Source: Bacteroidia bacterium
GTDB taxonomy: Bacteria; Bacteroidota; Bacteroidia; Bacteroidales; CAJPTX01
Direction: 5' to 3'
Length of the DNA stretch: 22,868 nt
Assembly (NCBI GenBank): GCA_905373665.1
Contig: CAJPTV010000021.1
Span: 1 to 22,868 of the forward strand
The translations under genes and the position numbers were made by a program. This document shows, one piece after another, positions 6,946-15,986 of the stretch (its first letter is position 1; every line of letters starts with the position of its first letter). Under the pieces are notes generated by a model. That model searched no databases, was not told where the DNA came from, and saw nothing but the letters and a program-made list of their open reading frames with translations.

Positions 6946-6990
6946 GTGATGGAGGAGAGTCGTGGGGAGGGTAAATGTTAATCATTAAGG

Positions 6991-7005
6991 CGCGGCGTTG
7001 CCGCG
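6991..7005. repeat. Short GC-rich inverted repeat
   Basis: CGCGGC-GTT-GCCGCG is a perfect 6-bp stem with a 3-nt loop, without a T run on either strand, so it is not a standard terminator. It lies in the gene-free stretch 6719-7118, between the tandem repeat and the rpmE2 terminator. Nothing else was seen between 6946 and 7060. Confidence 0.45.
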
Positions 7006-7060
7006 AGTTGCGAGGAGGTGTAGAGCAATAGCCCCTACAGAGGACGGGGAAATATGAGGT

Positions 7061-7094
7061 AGAAAAAAGGCGCAACCTTGTGAGGTCACGCCTT
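7061..7094 (-). terminator. Intrinsic terminator after rpmE2
   Basis: On the minus strand AAGGCGTGACCT (7094-7083) and AGGTTGCGCCTT (7078-7067) form a 12-bp stem with two central G-U pairs and the loop CACA, followed by TTTTTTC. It lies 25 bp beyond the L31 stop codon. Confidence 0.82.
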
Positions 7095-7118
7095 GGAAAA
7101 AATTATAAGCAATAAGAC

Positions 7119-7376
7119 TTATTTCTTTGCACTGCGATTGCCGTAGCGGCTAATGAACTTATCAACGCGTCCTGCAGTGTCTACGAGCTTCATCTTACCT
7201 GTGTAGAAGGGGTGTGAAGCGCTTGAAATTTCCATTTTGAAGAGGGGGTAAGTCACACCATCGACCTCTATCGTCTCGCGCGTGTTAACGCAGGACTTGG
7301 TGATAAAGATCTGCTCGTTGGACATATCCTTGAATACTACCAAGCGGTAGTTCTGTGGATGTAAATCCTTTTTCAT
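7119..7376 (-). CDS. rpmE2: 50S ribosomal protein L31, type B
   Basis: 85 residues from MKKDLHPQNYR, with the type B landmarks 'FITKSC', 'YPLFKMEISSASHPFYTGK' and 'DTAGRVDKFISRYG'. It lacks the CxxC zinc ligands of type A L31 (only one Cys), so it is the zinc-independent form, which in many bacteria is induced on zinc loss; in Bacteroidetes it is often the ordinary copy. The frame is open 19 codons further upstream, but those would lie above the predicted transcription start, and AAGGAGA sits correctly before the chosen ATG. Single-gene unit with its own -7 element and terminator. No TTGCAA or GCAACA palindrome is seen in its promoter, so control by the nearby Zur-like protein is not supported. 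Confidence 0.95.
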   Translation of the reverse strand: MKKDLHPQNYRLVVFKDMSNEQIFITKSCVNTRETIEVDGVTYPLFKMEISSASHPFYTGKMKLVDTAGRVDKFISRYGNRSAKK

Positions 7377-7430
7377 AATATCGTCTCCTTTAAGATTTGA
7401 GATGGACATCCTATCGCCCATCCACGGTAG

Positions 7431-7438
7431 CAAAGGTA
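7431..7438 (-). promoter_or_regulatory. -7 promoter element for rpmE2
   Basis: The minus strand reads TACCTTTG, a full TAnnTTTG match 54 bp before the chosen start. No TTTG at the ideal distance. The intergenic space is shared with the divergent DUF5686 gene, whose own promoter I could not identify. Confidence 0.5.
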
Positions 7439-7495
7439 GGTATTTTTTTCTTAGTCACTATACACCAAACTCGTACGGTAAGCGTTCTTAGGTAG

Positions 7496-9967
7496 ATGCG
7501 TATCATGAGCAGGGGACGTTTGCTCCCTTATTGTTTGTTGTGTTTTTTATTTTTGAGTACGGTGGGTAGCCTTTCGGCACAGGTGACCCGCGTGCGTGGT
7601 CGTGTGTATGATGCAGAGAGTCGTGCACCGATAGCTGATGTGAGTATTGCGCTATTGGGGTTGCCGGTGGGGACAATAACGTCTGATGAGGGGGTCTTTT
7701 TTCTGGAGACGCGCAAGCATGCGGATACGCTCGTAGCGGCTTCGGTAGGGTATGAACCGCAGCGTTTTCGTATTCAACGCGGGGTGTATCAGGAGTTAGA
7801 GATTGTATTAAAGCCCTTGGAGATTGCTTTGGAGGAGGTGGTGGTCAAGCGGGATCGGAATCCAGCGTTGCCGATTCTGGATTCTGTTATACGCCACAAG
7901 GTTTTTAACAACCCGAAGAGTATTCCGCTATATTCCACCCACGTTTACAACAAGATAGAGGTGGATGTGAACAACTTGGATAGTACCTTTTTTGATACTC
8001 CGGGGTTGCGCGATATGCGTTTTTTGGCAAACAATATAGACACGAACGCTGCTACGGGGAAGACTTTTCTGCCGGTATTCCTTTCGGAATCGTTGTCGCG
8101 GTACTATTATCGTAGTTCGCCCGAGACGTCGCGCGAGGAGATTTACGCTTCGCATATGTCGGGTGTGGAGCGCGATGACCTGACGGAGTTTTCGGGTGAG
8201 CTTTATCAGGATTTCAACTTGTATGAGAACTATATGTCGGTTTTCAACCAAGGGCTCATTAGCCCCATTCATGACAATGGGACGTTTTATTACCACTATT
8301 TTCTTGTAGACAGTGCTGAGCAGGAGGGTTATAAGCGGTATCGGATTTCGTTTCGTCCGCGTCGGAAGCAAGAGCCTACGTTTAAAGGGTATATTTGGGT
8401 AGACACGCGGGGGTATGCGGTAACGGAGGCTCAGTATGAGCTGGACCGTTCGGTAAACCTCAATTTTGTGAACTATGTCATGGTGCAGGAGCGTTTTCGG
8501 CGGCATGAGGGGCGGGTGTGGTTTCCGGAACGGAAGTACTTTTTCTTAGATCTGAACCTGACGGATAAGACGTTTGGTTTCTTTGGTCACAAGACGACGC
8601 TTTATGATTCGCTGCGTTTGGGCGAGCCTATTCCGCGCGCGCTGTTGCGTACGCCCAATGAAGTTATTGTGAAAAGTGTAGTCAATGAGCATTCTGCGCA
8701 AGCGTGGGATACGTTGCGGCGTGAGGAGCTTTCGGCTAAAGAGCGAGTGATTTATCGGAATGTGGACACGGTAAAGTCCTTGCCTTTTTACAAGAATGTG
8801 CGAGCGCTCACCGAGTTGCTTGTAAATGCGCATTGGAAGTTGGGGTATGTGGAGATAGGGCCTGTGCAGCAGTTCTATAGCTTTAATCCTGTAGAGGGTT
8901 CGCGGGTGGCCTTTGGGGGGCGCACCACGAGGTTAGTTCACCCCAAAGTGCGTTTGAGTGGGCTTGTGGCTTATGGCGTAGCGGATCGGCAATGGAAATG
9001 GCGTGCGGGGCTGGAGTATGTCTTGGAGCGTTACCCGTGGCGTAAGTTTTCTCTTTCGGCGCGACATGATATGTTGCAGCTTGGGCAAGCAGAACGAACG
9101 CTACGACAGGACAATATCCTAGCTACGTTACTTCGTCGGTATAAGAACTATTCGTTAGCGCCTGAGCATCACTATCAATTGCAATATTTTCATGAGTTTT
9201 ATGCGGGGCTGTCGCTGCAGGGTGATGTGGGGCATAGGGCGCTTTTCCCGAACCAATATGTGGCTTTCTTACGCCCAGATGGGCAGGAGAAGCGCGAGAT
9301 TCGCTATACGTATTTGGGAGTAGAGTTTCGTTGGAAGCACAAGGAAAAGTATTTTACGAACTATTTTGAGCGGCAAGCGATAGGGAGTGATTATCCGGAA
9401 ATAACGCTCAGTTCTCAGGGCGCGTGGCGGGGAGTATTGTGGACAGATTATAGTTTTTTGAAACTACGCGGTCGGGTGCGGCAAAAGGTGCATTTACATC
9501 CAGTGGGTTATGCGTGGTTGTTGCTGACGGGGGGCGTGATTTTGGGGCGCGTCCCTTATCCGTTGCTAGAATTGCATGAAGGGAGCAATACGTATGCGAT
9601 ATCTCGATTTGGATTTGATCGCTTGGGCTTTTATGAATTGCTCTCAGATCGGTGGGTCAGTGCTTCGTATGAGCATCATTTTATGGGGTTCTTTTTGAAC
9701 CACGTGCCGCTACTTCGCCATCTCAAGTTTCGAGAGCTTGCGGGGATTAAGAGTGTTTGGGGTGCAGTAAAGCCTGAGAATTTAGGCTTGTTACAATCTT
9801 CGCACGCGCTCCGCGGAATCGGTCATGAGCCCTACGTGGAGGCAATGTTGGGGTTGGAAAATATCCTACACGTATTGCGTGTGGATGTAGTGTGGAGATT
9901 GACACATACGACGCCAGAGGAGCGCCCTATTCCCTCGGTACGAGTGGGGCTGGCGCTGCAGTTCTAG
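7496..9967 (+). CDS. DUF5686 outer-membrane protein with N-terminal CarboxypepD_reg-like domain
   Basis: 823 residues. Signal peptide (about 1-29, ending SLSAQ), then a CarboxypepD_reg-like Ig fold (about 33-110 with 'VRGRVYDAESRAPIADVSI'), then a long DUF5686 region rich in Tyr, Arg and Phe (about 130-823) that ends 'VGLALQF', with the terminal Phe typical of outer-membrane barrels. It is not a canonical TonB receptor: no plug motif is visible. Members of this family are common, poorly characterised Bacteroidetes surface proteins. This is the only plus-strand gene in the window, divergent from rpmE2 and convergent with the SWIM gene. A second Met at codon 4 is an alternative start. No function can be assigned from sequence. 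Confidence 0.88.
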   Translation: MRIMSRGRLLPYCLLCFLFLSTVGSLSAQVTRVRGRVYDAESRAPIADVSIALLGLPVGTITSDEGVFFLETRKHADTLVAASVGYEPQRFRIQRGVYQELEIVLKPLEIALEEVVVKRDRNPALPILDSVIRHKVFNNPKSIPLYSTHVYNKIEVDVNNLDSTFFDTPGLRDMRFLANNIDTNAATGKTFLPVFLSESLSRYYYRSSPETSREEIYASHMSGVERDDLTEFSGELYQDFNLYENYMSVFNQGLISPIHDNGTFYYHYFLVDSAEQEGYKRYRISFRPRRKQEPTFKGYIWVDTRGYAVTEAQYELDRSVNLNFVNYVMVQERFRRHEGRVWFPERKYFFLDLNLTDKTFGFFGHKTTLYDSLRLGEPIPRALLRTPNEVIVKSVVNEHSAQAWDTLRREELSAKERVIYRNVDTVKSLPFYKNVRALTELLVNAHWKLGYVEIGPVQQFYSFNPVEGSRVAFGGRTTRLVHPKVRLSGLVAYGVADRQWKWRAGLEYVLERYPWRKFSLSARHDMLQLGQAERTLRQDNILATLLRRYKNYSLAPEHHYQLQYFHEFYAGLSLQGDVGHRALFPNQYVAFLRPDGQEKREIRYTYLGVEFRWKHKEKYFTNYFERQAIGSDYPEITLSSQGAWRGVLWTDYSFLKLRGRVRQKVHLHPVGYAWLLLTGGVILGRVPYPLLELHEGSNTYAISRFGFDRLGFYELLSDRWVSASYEHHFMGFFLNHVPLLRHLKFRELAGIKSVWGAVKPENLGLLQSSHALRGIGHEPYVEAMLGLENILHVLRVDVVWRLTHTTPEERPIPSVRVGLALQF

Positions 9968-9986
9968 GATAAACACAAGAGAGGGG

Positions 9987-11672
9987 TTAGAGCTTGTTTA
10001 ACTCCTCTATGAGTGCTTTTCTTGTTGGATACAAGCCTTTTAGTTGTAAGATTAGCGCAGCGGCTGTTTGATGTGCGCCGAGATTTATCATTCTCTGTAT
10101 ATAGCGACATGCTTTTTTGTAGTGGGAGCGCGAAGCGTTGTTAGTCAAATAGTTCAATATGAGGGTCTTATATAGAGATACGAGCTCATCGGAATAAGAG
10201 GTTGCTAGATAATATTCCATAGACTCTACTCGCTCAAGGCTTGCATTTTGTTGTAAGAGCTTAAGGAGCGCCTCCCACTGTTCCTCCCATATATAGAGCT
10301 TGGCGACAGGTCCGTAGTATAACCAACGGTTTGTGTCTTTTATCTCATCAATGATAGCTCTTAAGTACTCCTGCCATTGAAGGTGTGGGATATGAGATTT
10401 CAAGAGGTCGTACATCCGTCTTGGTTCATAACATTCTATCAAGAATGAACGCGCCAGTGCGATAGCTTCTTGTTCCCTTCCTGTTTGTAAATAAATCGTC
10501 AATAGGTAATTTTGGAATTCGTGGTTAAATCTAAAGGGAGTGTTTTTTTGAGTTTTAACCCCATCGATGGCAAGTAGCTCAGCCTTTTTGTAGTCCTTTG
10601 TTTTTAACGCTTCCTCTATTAAAGCTTTTTTGAAACTTATATTAGAGGAGTTTTCTTCCATGAAGAGGTTTGCTGCTTTCTCACCTTCTGTCTTTTTTAT
10701 CAGTTCGAGCTTCATGTGTTGCACATCGCTGTCATCAAGAGCTGAAGCTTTATTTAATTCTTCCAAGAGGGCGAGTATGCGATCTTTCTCCTGCTTATTT
10801 TCCACTAGGTCAGTCGCTAACGCTATTACAGAATAATAGAATCCCGTCCTTTTCAACGCTGAGCTTTTCCCTAAATCTAGTACACAAGAGAAGAGTTCAG
10901 CATGCTCCTTCTCATTCAAATCTAGATTATCAAGCGACCCTAGTAATCTTAACCCATCCTCGATAGTGCCTATGACCTCTCCAGTGTCATTATCTGCGTA
11001 GTCCAACACCTCAGACATTTCTTCGATGATAGCCAATGCGATAAACAGGGCTTTCTGCATATCACCGTTCTCTATCCCTGTTTCGGCTTCTTCTACCATT
11101 TTGTAGACCATACGACAGAGACGTCTAGTGTCTTGAGATCCGATGAAGCCGTGTCTATCGGAGTAAGACTTTATCAGCGATTGCAACTTCCTAGTATAAA
11201 GTTCTTTGGAAAATGGCTGCAGAAGATGAATATACTTTGATATAAAGTGTGCTCTAAATCTTTTATCATTCACACAAGCCTCATGAATAAAGGCTAGGAG
11301 TTCTTCGTGCGACAATATTTTAAGGAGTTGTTTCTCTTGCTCAGCAGGTGATTTTTCTTTTTTCTTTTTCACAGCAGGTTTAGGTGTGCTCTCTATAAGA
11401 CCTAGGATATCATCCTTGATGTAAAATAAGGCAGCGACCACGTGCTTACAGATTTGCCCCTCATACAGGCAATCACATTCGAAGTGCTTGAGAACCTCCT
11501 CCTGTAGTTCCAGATGGACAGTATAGGTATTACTCCCCTCTACAATAAACTCATAGCTACCATTTCCACGCTCAGCGACTTCCGTAACATGTCCATTTTC
11601 AAAATAGTCTTCCCCACGCTTCAGAATCTTCTTGTCAAGTATTTCTTCAAAGTTATCCAATGTTATTTCCAT
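9987..11672 (-). CDS. SWIM zinc-finger protein with a long helical repeat region
   Basis: 561 residues. The N-terminal part (1-85) contains a SWIM zinc finger, C66-x-C68 then C75-x-H77 ('ECDCLYEGQICKHVVAALF'), thought to bind DNA or protein. A Lys-rich linker (about 97-112) leads to about 430 residues of predicted helical hairpins rich in Leu, Glu and Lys, resembling TPR-like repeats, with no enzyme motif that I can recognise. SWIM proteins of this layout occur widely in bacteria; in other contexts SWIM domains accompany SNF2 helicases, absent here. The gene is convergent with the DUF5686 gene (19 bp between stops) and looks more A+T-rich than its neighbours, a hint of different origin. Function unknown. 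Confidence 0.85.
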   Translation of the reverse strand: MEITLDNFEEILDKKILKRGEDYFENGHVTEVAERGNGSYEFIVEGSNTYTVHLELQEEVLKHFECDCLYEGQICKHVVAALFYIKDDILGLIESTPKPAVKKKKEKSPAEQEKQLLKILSHEELLAFIHEACVNDKRFRAHFISKYIHLLQPFSKELYTRKLQSLIKSYSDRHGFIGSQDTRRLCRMVYKMVEEAETGIENGDMQKALFIALAIIEEMSEVLDYADNDTGEVIGTIEDGLRLLGSLDNLDLNEKEHAELFSCVLDLGKSSALKRTGFYYSVIALATDLVENKQEKDRILALLEELNKASALDDSDVQHMKLELIKKTEGEKAANLFMEENSSNISFKKALIEEALKTKDYKKAELLAIDGVKTQKNTPFRFNHEFQNYLLTIYLQTGREQEAIALARSFLIECYEPRRMYDLLKSHIPHLQWQEYLRAIIDEIKDTNRWLYYGPVAKLYIWEEQWEALLKLLQQNASLERVESMEYYLATSYSDELVSLYKTLILNYLTNNASRSHYKKACRYIQRMINLGAHQTAAALILQLKGLYPTRKALIEELNKL

Positions 11673-11723
11673 CTCTATTCAAAAAGGAAGCTCGGTTACG
11701 AAAAGAAAAATAGGAAACGGCTT

Positions 11724-12155
11724 TTAGTCCTCTACACACCACTCTGCACAACTAGATGCCGTTTCGTAAAGCCGTACAGAATATAACTCTAAAACAGCAG
11801 GAAATGCCCCATGAAGGCGCTTTACTATCCACAGCAGTATATTTTCACTTGTAGGCTGACAATCCAACTCTAAAAACCTAAAATATGCATATTTTTTTAC
11901 GATGGGAGATGTACCACGGCGCACGATTAACGCATGATCCAATACGGCGATAACCTCACGTTCCACTACCTGTTTCAGTAGACTAAAGTCTATCACCATC
12001 CCATCCTTAGGCGATTGAGCATCGTCTAATGCTTCACCTCGAAGGGTTACAGCCAATCTGTAGGAATGACCGTGTAGGTTAGCACACACCCCATCATAAC
12101 CTGGAAGGAAATGCGCCGCCTCAAAATGAAATTCCTTTGTTACTCGCAGACGCAT
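11724..12155 (-). CDS. queD: 6-carboxy-5,6,7,8-tetrahydropterin synthase family protein (QueD/PTPS)
   Basis: 143 residues from ATG at 12155. The zinc ligands H15, H28 and H30 and the catalytic Cys C24 are present in 'FEAAHFLPGYDGVCANLHGHSYR'; the C-x3-HGH spacing is that of QueD rather than eukaryotic PTPS. 'VLDHALI' (72-78) is the conserved catalytic Asp-His segment. QueD converts 7,8-dihydroneopterin triphosphate to carboxytetrahydropterin in the queuosine pathway. A GTG three codons upstream (12164) overlaps the ruvC stop as GTGA and is an alternative start, but AAGGG is better spaced for the ATG. It is the last gene of serS-ruvC-queD. No other queuosine gene is in the window. Confidence 0.93.
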   Translation of the reverse strand: MRLRVTKEFHFEAAHFLPGYDGVCANLHGHSYRLAVTLRGEALDDAQSPKDGMVIDFSLLKQVVEREVIAVLDHALIVRRGTSPIVKKYAYFRFLELDCQPTSENILLWIVKRLHGAFPAVLELYSVRLYETASSCAEWCVED

Positions 12156-12160
12156 GAATA

Positions 12161-12790
12161 TCACCCTTTAATGGACTTATTACCATCCTCCTTCTTAGCA
12201 CCATCAAGTCCTAGTACACGATTGGGATTACTCTCAATGAACTGACTCCAAGTAGCTGTAGACTTAGGCTTACGCACACGCGGGCGAGATGGTAAAGCCC
12301 CCATATCTGCCGTATAAAAATGACAAAGAGCTATGGCAAGCGCATCCGTTGCATCATAGCTCTTCATTGCATCAAAATCCACTGTTGGGAAAATCAGGCG
12401 CAGCATTTGTGTAACCTGTCCCTTACTAGCTTCCCCACTCGAAGTCACGACTTCTTTCACTCTACGTGGCGAATACTCCTCTGCTATCAATCCCCTACTT
12501 AAGCCCGCAGCAAGAGCAACCCCTTGTGCTCGCCCCAACTTAAGCATACTTTGTGCATTCTTTCCATAAAAAGGAGCTTCTACTGCCAACTCCGTCACGC
12601 CGTGACGATCAATAAGCTCCAACACGAGTTCATGAATCCTTGCTAGCCTCGCATACGGATTAGAGATCTTCGTTAGTACCTCCACCTCAGCTAGGATAAA
12701 ACGATGGTCACGCGCTCCATCACCACACAATACGGCATAACCCAAAAGACGCGTTCCTGGGTCTATCCCCAAGATACAACGCTCCGCCAT
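12161..12790 (-). CDS. ruvC: Holliday junction resolvase RuvC
   Basis: 209 residues. The RNase H-like fold has all four acidic catalytic residues: D10 in 'GIDPGT', E71 in 'LAVEAPFYG', and D146 and D149 in 'SYDATDALAIA'. 'KNAQSMLKLGRAQGV' (77-91) and 'YSPRRVKEVVTSSGEASKGQV' (106-126) are family hallmarks. It cleaves four-way junctions as a dimer with RuvAB. The protein is about 35 residues longer than E. coli RuvC because of a basic, low-complexity tail, common in this group. Its ATG overlaps the serS stop by one base (TAATG), and its own TGA overlaps the potential GTG start of queD, so the three genes are probably translationally coupled. Confidence 0.96.
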   Translation of the reverse strand: MAERCILGIDPGTRLLGYAVLCGDGARDHRFILAEVEVLTKISNPYARLARIHELVLELIDRHGVTELAVEAPFYGKNAQSMLKLGRAQGVALAAGLSRGLIAEEYSPRRVKEVVTSSGEASKGQVTQMLRLIFPTVDFDAMKSYDATDALAIALCHFYTADMGALPSRPRVRKPKSTATWSQFIESNPNRVLGLDGAKKEDGNKSIKG

Positions 12791-14073
12791 TAGTTATTCC
12801 ACGGGATCAATTCACACCCCATGTACGGCTGTAATGCTTTAGGAATTAAAATTCCCTCCATACTTTGGTGATCTTCCAGCAAAGCTGCTACGATACGAGG
12901 TAAAGCTAACGAGCTACCGTTAAGGGTATGTACAAGCTCATTCTTCCGATCCTCGCTCCGTTTATAGCGAAGTGAGAGACGGTTTGCTTGGAAGTCTTCA
13001 AAGTTACTCACAGAACTAACCTCTAGCCATTTATCTTGCCCTATAGAATAGACCTCTAAGTCATAAGTCAATGCCGAGGTGAAGCTCATATCACCCGTAC
13101 AAAGCTTGAGAACTCGATAAGGGAGCTCTAATTTTTGTAGTAATACCTCGACGTGCTGCACCATCTCCTCGAGACGGTCGTATGAGATTTCTGGGCGCTC
13201 CAAGCACACGATCTCTACCTTATCAAACTGATGCAAACGATTAAGACCACGCACATCCTTACCATAAGACCCCGCTTCGCGACGGAAACAAGGCGTATAG
13301 GCGGTCATACGAATAGGGAGTTCCTTCTCCTCTACCACCACGCCACGGTAAAGATTCGTAACGGGAACTTCCGCTGTAGGCACCATATAAAAGCCATCTA
13401 ACGGCGCATGATACATCTGCCCATCCTTATCTGGCAGTTGTCCCGTCGCATACGCACTCGCCTCATTCACCATAATCGGCGGCTCTATTTCCAAGTAGCC
13501 AGCCTTAGTATTTTCATCTAAAAAGAAATTGATAAGCGAACGCTGTAAACGTGCCCCCCATCCCTTATAAACAGGGAAACCCGCCCCAGTCACCTTCACT
13601 CCAAGTTCAAAATCAATAATTCCGAGCTTCGAGGCTATTTCCCAATGAGGTAATCCTTTACCTTCAACCTTGGGCTTTCCGCCCTCCGTACGTACCACTA
13701 AGTTATCCTCAGCGCTCTTACCCGTTGGTACAGAAGTATGTGGCACATTGGGCAAAAGCACCAATTGTTCTTGCACAAACTTTTCTATCTCTTCCAAGGA
13801 AGTCTCTAAAGATTTTGCTTTATCCTTCAACTCTTGCACAGATGCCCTCAAACTCTCAGCTGCAGCTTTCTGCCCCGAGGCCATCATCGCACCGAACTCT
13901 TTGGAAAGCTTATTGACGTCGCGCTGCACTTCCTCAAGACGTGTCTGTGTATCTCGTCGTAGGGCATCTTTCTCCAAAATCGTCTCAATAGACTCTTTCA
14001 CAACAAGCCCACGACGTTCCAAACCAGCTATCACGCGTTCAGTCTCCTCACGCAATCGTTTTAAGGTTATCAT
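12790..14073 (-). CDS. serS: Serine--tRNA ligase
   Basis: 427 residues, the standard length. The N-terminal coiled-coil arm (about 1-110) that grips the long variable arm of tRNA-Ser is evident from the Leu/Glu/Lys heptads. The class II catalytic core has motif 2 'FRREAGSYGKDVRGLNRLHQF' (from about residue 264) and motif 3 'GSSLALPRIVAALLE' near the C-terminus, plus 'PTAEVPVTN' for the serine pocket. It charges tRNA-Ser, and tRNA-Sec where present. First gene of a tight serS-ruvC-queD unit, starting 54 bp after the DUF4139 gene with no terminator in the gap, so read-through from upstream is possible. Confidence 0.97.
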   Translation of the reverse strand: MITLKRLREETERVIAGLERRGLVVKESIETILEKDALRRDTQTRLEEVQRDVNKLSKEFGAMMASGQKAAAESLRASVQELKDKAKSLETSLEEIEKFVQEQLVLLPNVPHTSVPTGKSAEDNLVVRTEGGKPKVEGKGLPHWEIASKLGIIDFELGVKVTGAGFPVYKGWGARLQRSLINFFLDENTKAGYLEIEPPIMVNEASAYATGQLPDKDGQMYHAPLDGFYMVPTAEVPVTNLYRGVVVEEKELPIRMTAYTPCFRREAGSYGKDVRGLNRLHQFDKVEIVCLERPEISYDRLEEMVQHVEVLLQKLELPYRVLKLCTGDMSFTSALTYDLEVYSIGQDKWLEVSSVSNFEDFQANRLSLRYKRSEDRKNELVHTLNGSSLALPRIVAALLEDHQSMEGILIPKALQPYMGCELIPWNN

Positions 14074-14126
14074 CTTCTACTTCCAGTAATCTTTTGCAAG
14101 GTAGTAACTTTTGAGAAAAGTACACT

Positions 14127-15800
14127 CTAGAAATTTAACTCCACATTCTTCGGATAACGTACTTTGTAGCTCAAACGGAGAGTCTTAGCCTCACCAGCCT
14201 CTAATTTCAGTTCCCAAGAAAGTTCTCCTTTGGTAGAATTAACAACAGCACCTGAGGACTCTAAGAGCTCAATCTTGATATTTTCCTCGGCTGACAGAGG
14301 ATACTGATCCTTAAGGGTGAGATTCACCGCAACCTTCTTATTGTTACGAACTAAGATATCGTAGGTGAAGACTCGCTCCCGATTAGAAGATAGAAATACA
14401 TCACTCGATTTATCTGTAACCACCTTCCGTTCTATTGCGATACGCGGCTCTACGCCAAGCGTTATCGGTAACTCATTAGTCTGATTTGTTGGCGTTAAAA
14501 ACGTAGTACCCGAACGCATTTTTTCAAATACCACACTCGCTTCCGAAGCCAAAAGACCATACCGATTGTAATCCTTTATGGTAGCAACAAGATATGCCTG
14601 CGCGTTAAGCTTCGGTATCGCAAAATAACTATACTGCGCGGGCAACTCAATTTCCTGTATCTCAATTTGATGATCCCGCCCGTTTGAAAGAACGTTGTAG
14701 GGAATATTGATATCATACGCTAAGTTCAACATCCCAGAAGAGACTTCCACATCACCTGCTCCCAACACTCTATCTTCAAACGCTTCATCAACAGAACGTT
14801 CCATGTTTTCCATCACTGGAGCAACATCTTCATCAAACCGATTGCTCGCAATAGCGCGCATTCTAACAGGAGCAGCTCCTGCCTTAAGCATAGACATTTT
14901 CTGTTGCTGACTCTGTCCATACAATGTCCAAGGAAGCAGTTTAGGCGCTTCCTGATAGACCTGCGCATAACTATAAACAAGACGAAGCTTTATCGATTCC
15001 CAAGAAAGCCCCGTATTTTGTGCAATAGTGGCTCGACTTACTAACTTGAGTGGTTTCTCCGATGCTTCTCCACGAATCTCATACGAGTGACGCCACTGAG
15101 CGTTAAAAGCAAGATAACGAACATAAACTCCTGTATTAAGAGCTGATTCTGTCTGCAATGATAAAATCACCCGCCCTTGAGAATATTTCTGCCCAATCCG
15201 AATTCCGAGCTCTTGTAAACGCTCACGCGAACGCTGTAACTTCAATTCCACGAGTTGAAATTCTTCATTGACCTTACTGAGCTTCAGCTCATAGCTCTTT
15301 TGCTTCTCGTATGTAAATTGCAGTAAATCTTCCAATTTTTGAGTATTACCCTGCACTGCATCTATAGTAGCATCTGCATGCATACCGAGCCCTCCAAGTA
15401 CCTTCTCTAGTGCCTTTTTTTCCACTTGCAAGACATTACTCTTTTCAAGTAAAGCCTTATACTCAACGAGTGCTTCCTGAGCTGCTGGATTAAACGAAGC
15501 AAGTTCTTCGAGAGAAAGATTTTCTACAGAAAACTGCGACGAGAGTATCTTCACACCTTCTCGCTCGAAAGCCACCTGCACCGTTTCCTCCTGCGCCAGC
15601 GGCGACAGATTCGTAACCACCAACGTGCTTGTCCCACTTGGCAACTCCACACGCCCCTGATGGGTAAGCTCCGCAGCATTCAAATAAACGGTAACCCCTT
15701 GTAATTTTGCCTGTGTTTCAATCATCTTGTTTCTAGCAAATACATTAGCACTCAACAACAGCAATCCAGTTGCAAAGACTGAGAAAAAAAGACTTTTCAT
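14127..15800 (-). CDS. DUF4140/DUF4139 family exported protein (MuiA-like)
   Basis: 557 residues from ATG. A signal peptide (about 1-23, ending VFA) is followed by a DUF4140 domain (about 30-125, 'GVTVYLNAAELTHQGRVELP'), a coiled-coil linker (about 125-200, Glu/Lys/Leu-rich) and a C-terminal DUF4139 beta-rich domain with the conserved end 'RLSYKVRYPKNVEL'. Proteins of this kind are called mucoidy inhibitor A family after one described member; the molecular role is unknown and envelope localisation is inference. The frame extends three codons upstream to a GTG, but the ATG gives the better signal peptide. The 186-bp gap upstream (15801-15986) holds only an eight-T run on the minus strand and no clear promoter. 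Confidence 0.88.
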   Translation of the reverse strand: MKSLFFSVFATGLLLLSANVFARNKMIETQAKLQGVTVYLNAAELTHQGRVELPSGTSTLVVTNLSPLAQEETVQVAFEREGVKILSSQFSVENLSLEELASFNPAAQEALVEYKALLEKSNVLQVEKKALEKVLGGLGMHADATIDAVQGNTQKLEDLLQFTYEKQKSYELKLSKVNEEFQLVELKLQRSRERLQELGIRIGQKYSQGRVILSLQTESALNTGVYVRYLAFNAQWRHSYEIRGEASEKPLKLVSRATIAQNTGLSWESIKLRLVYSYAQVYQEAPKLLPWTLYGQSQQQKMSMLKAGAAPVRMRAIASNRFDEDVAPVMENMERSVDEAFEDRVLGAGDVEVSSGMLNLAYDINIPYNVLSNGRDHQIEIQEIELPAQYSYFAIPKLNAQAYLVATIKDYNRYGLLASEASVVFEKMRSGTTFLTPTNQTNELPITLGVEPRIAIERKVVTDKSSDVFLSSNRERVFTYDILVRNNKKVAVNLTLKDQYPLSAEENIKIELLESSGAVVNSTKGELSWELKLEAGEAKTLRLSYKVRYPKNVELNF

Positions 15801-15986
15801 CACTAGCACATATTATCTACTCCCTACCAATACGAATATTGTGCCACTGTCACAGGAAGTTAGTAACATTCCAATCTTCTCGCTCGATAACAGCTTCTAT
15901 CATACAGAACCCCAAACTTACAGCCCCCATCGAAAAAAAAGAATAACTAGTTCGCAGCAATCACCCCCCTCGCCCTCTTTTTGTAC

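Noticed and set aside
7377..7433. Longer L31 start, 19 codons upstream.
   Set aside because: The extra residues lie around or above the predicted transcription start and are absent from the L31 family.
7928..8506. 192-codon minus-strand open frame inside the DUF5686 gene.
   Set aside because: It is a shadow of a long coding frame; its sequence is low in typical protein features and has no start signal.
9980..10008. Inverted repeat between the DUF5686 and SWIM genes as a bidirectional terminator.
   Set aside because: The 10-bp stem has a G-U pair and a weak T tract on each side, and it includes the SWIM stop codon. It is possible but not supported enough to list.
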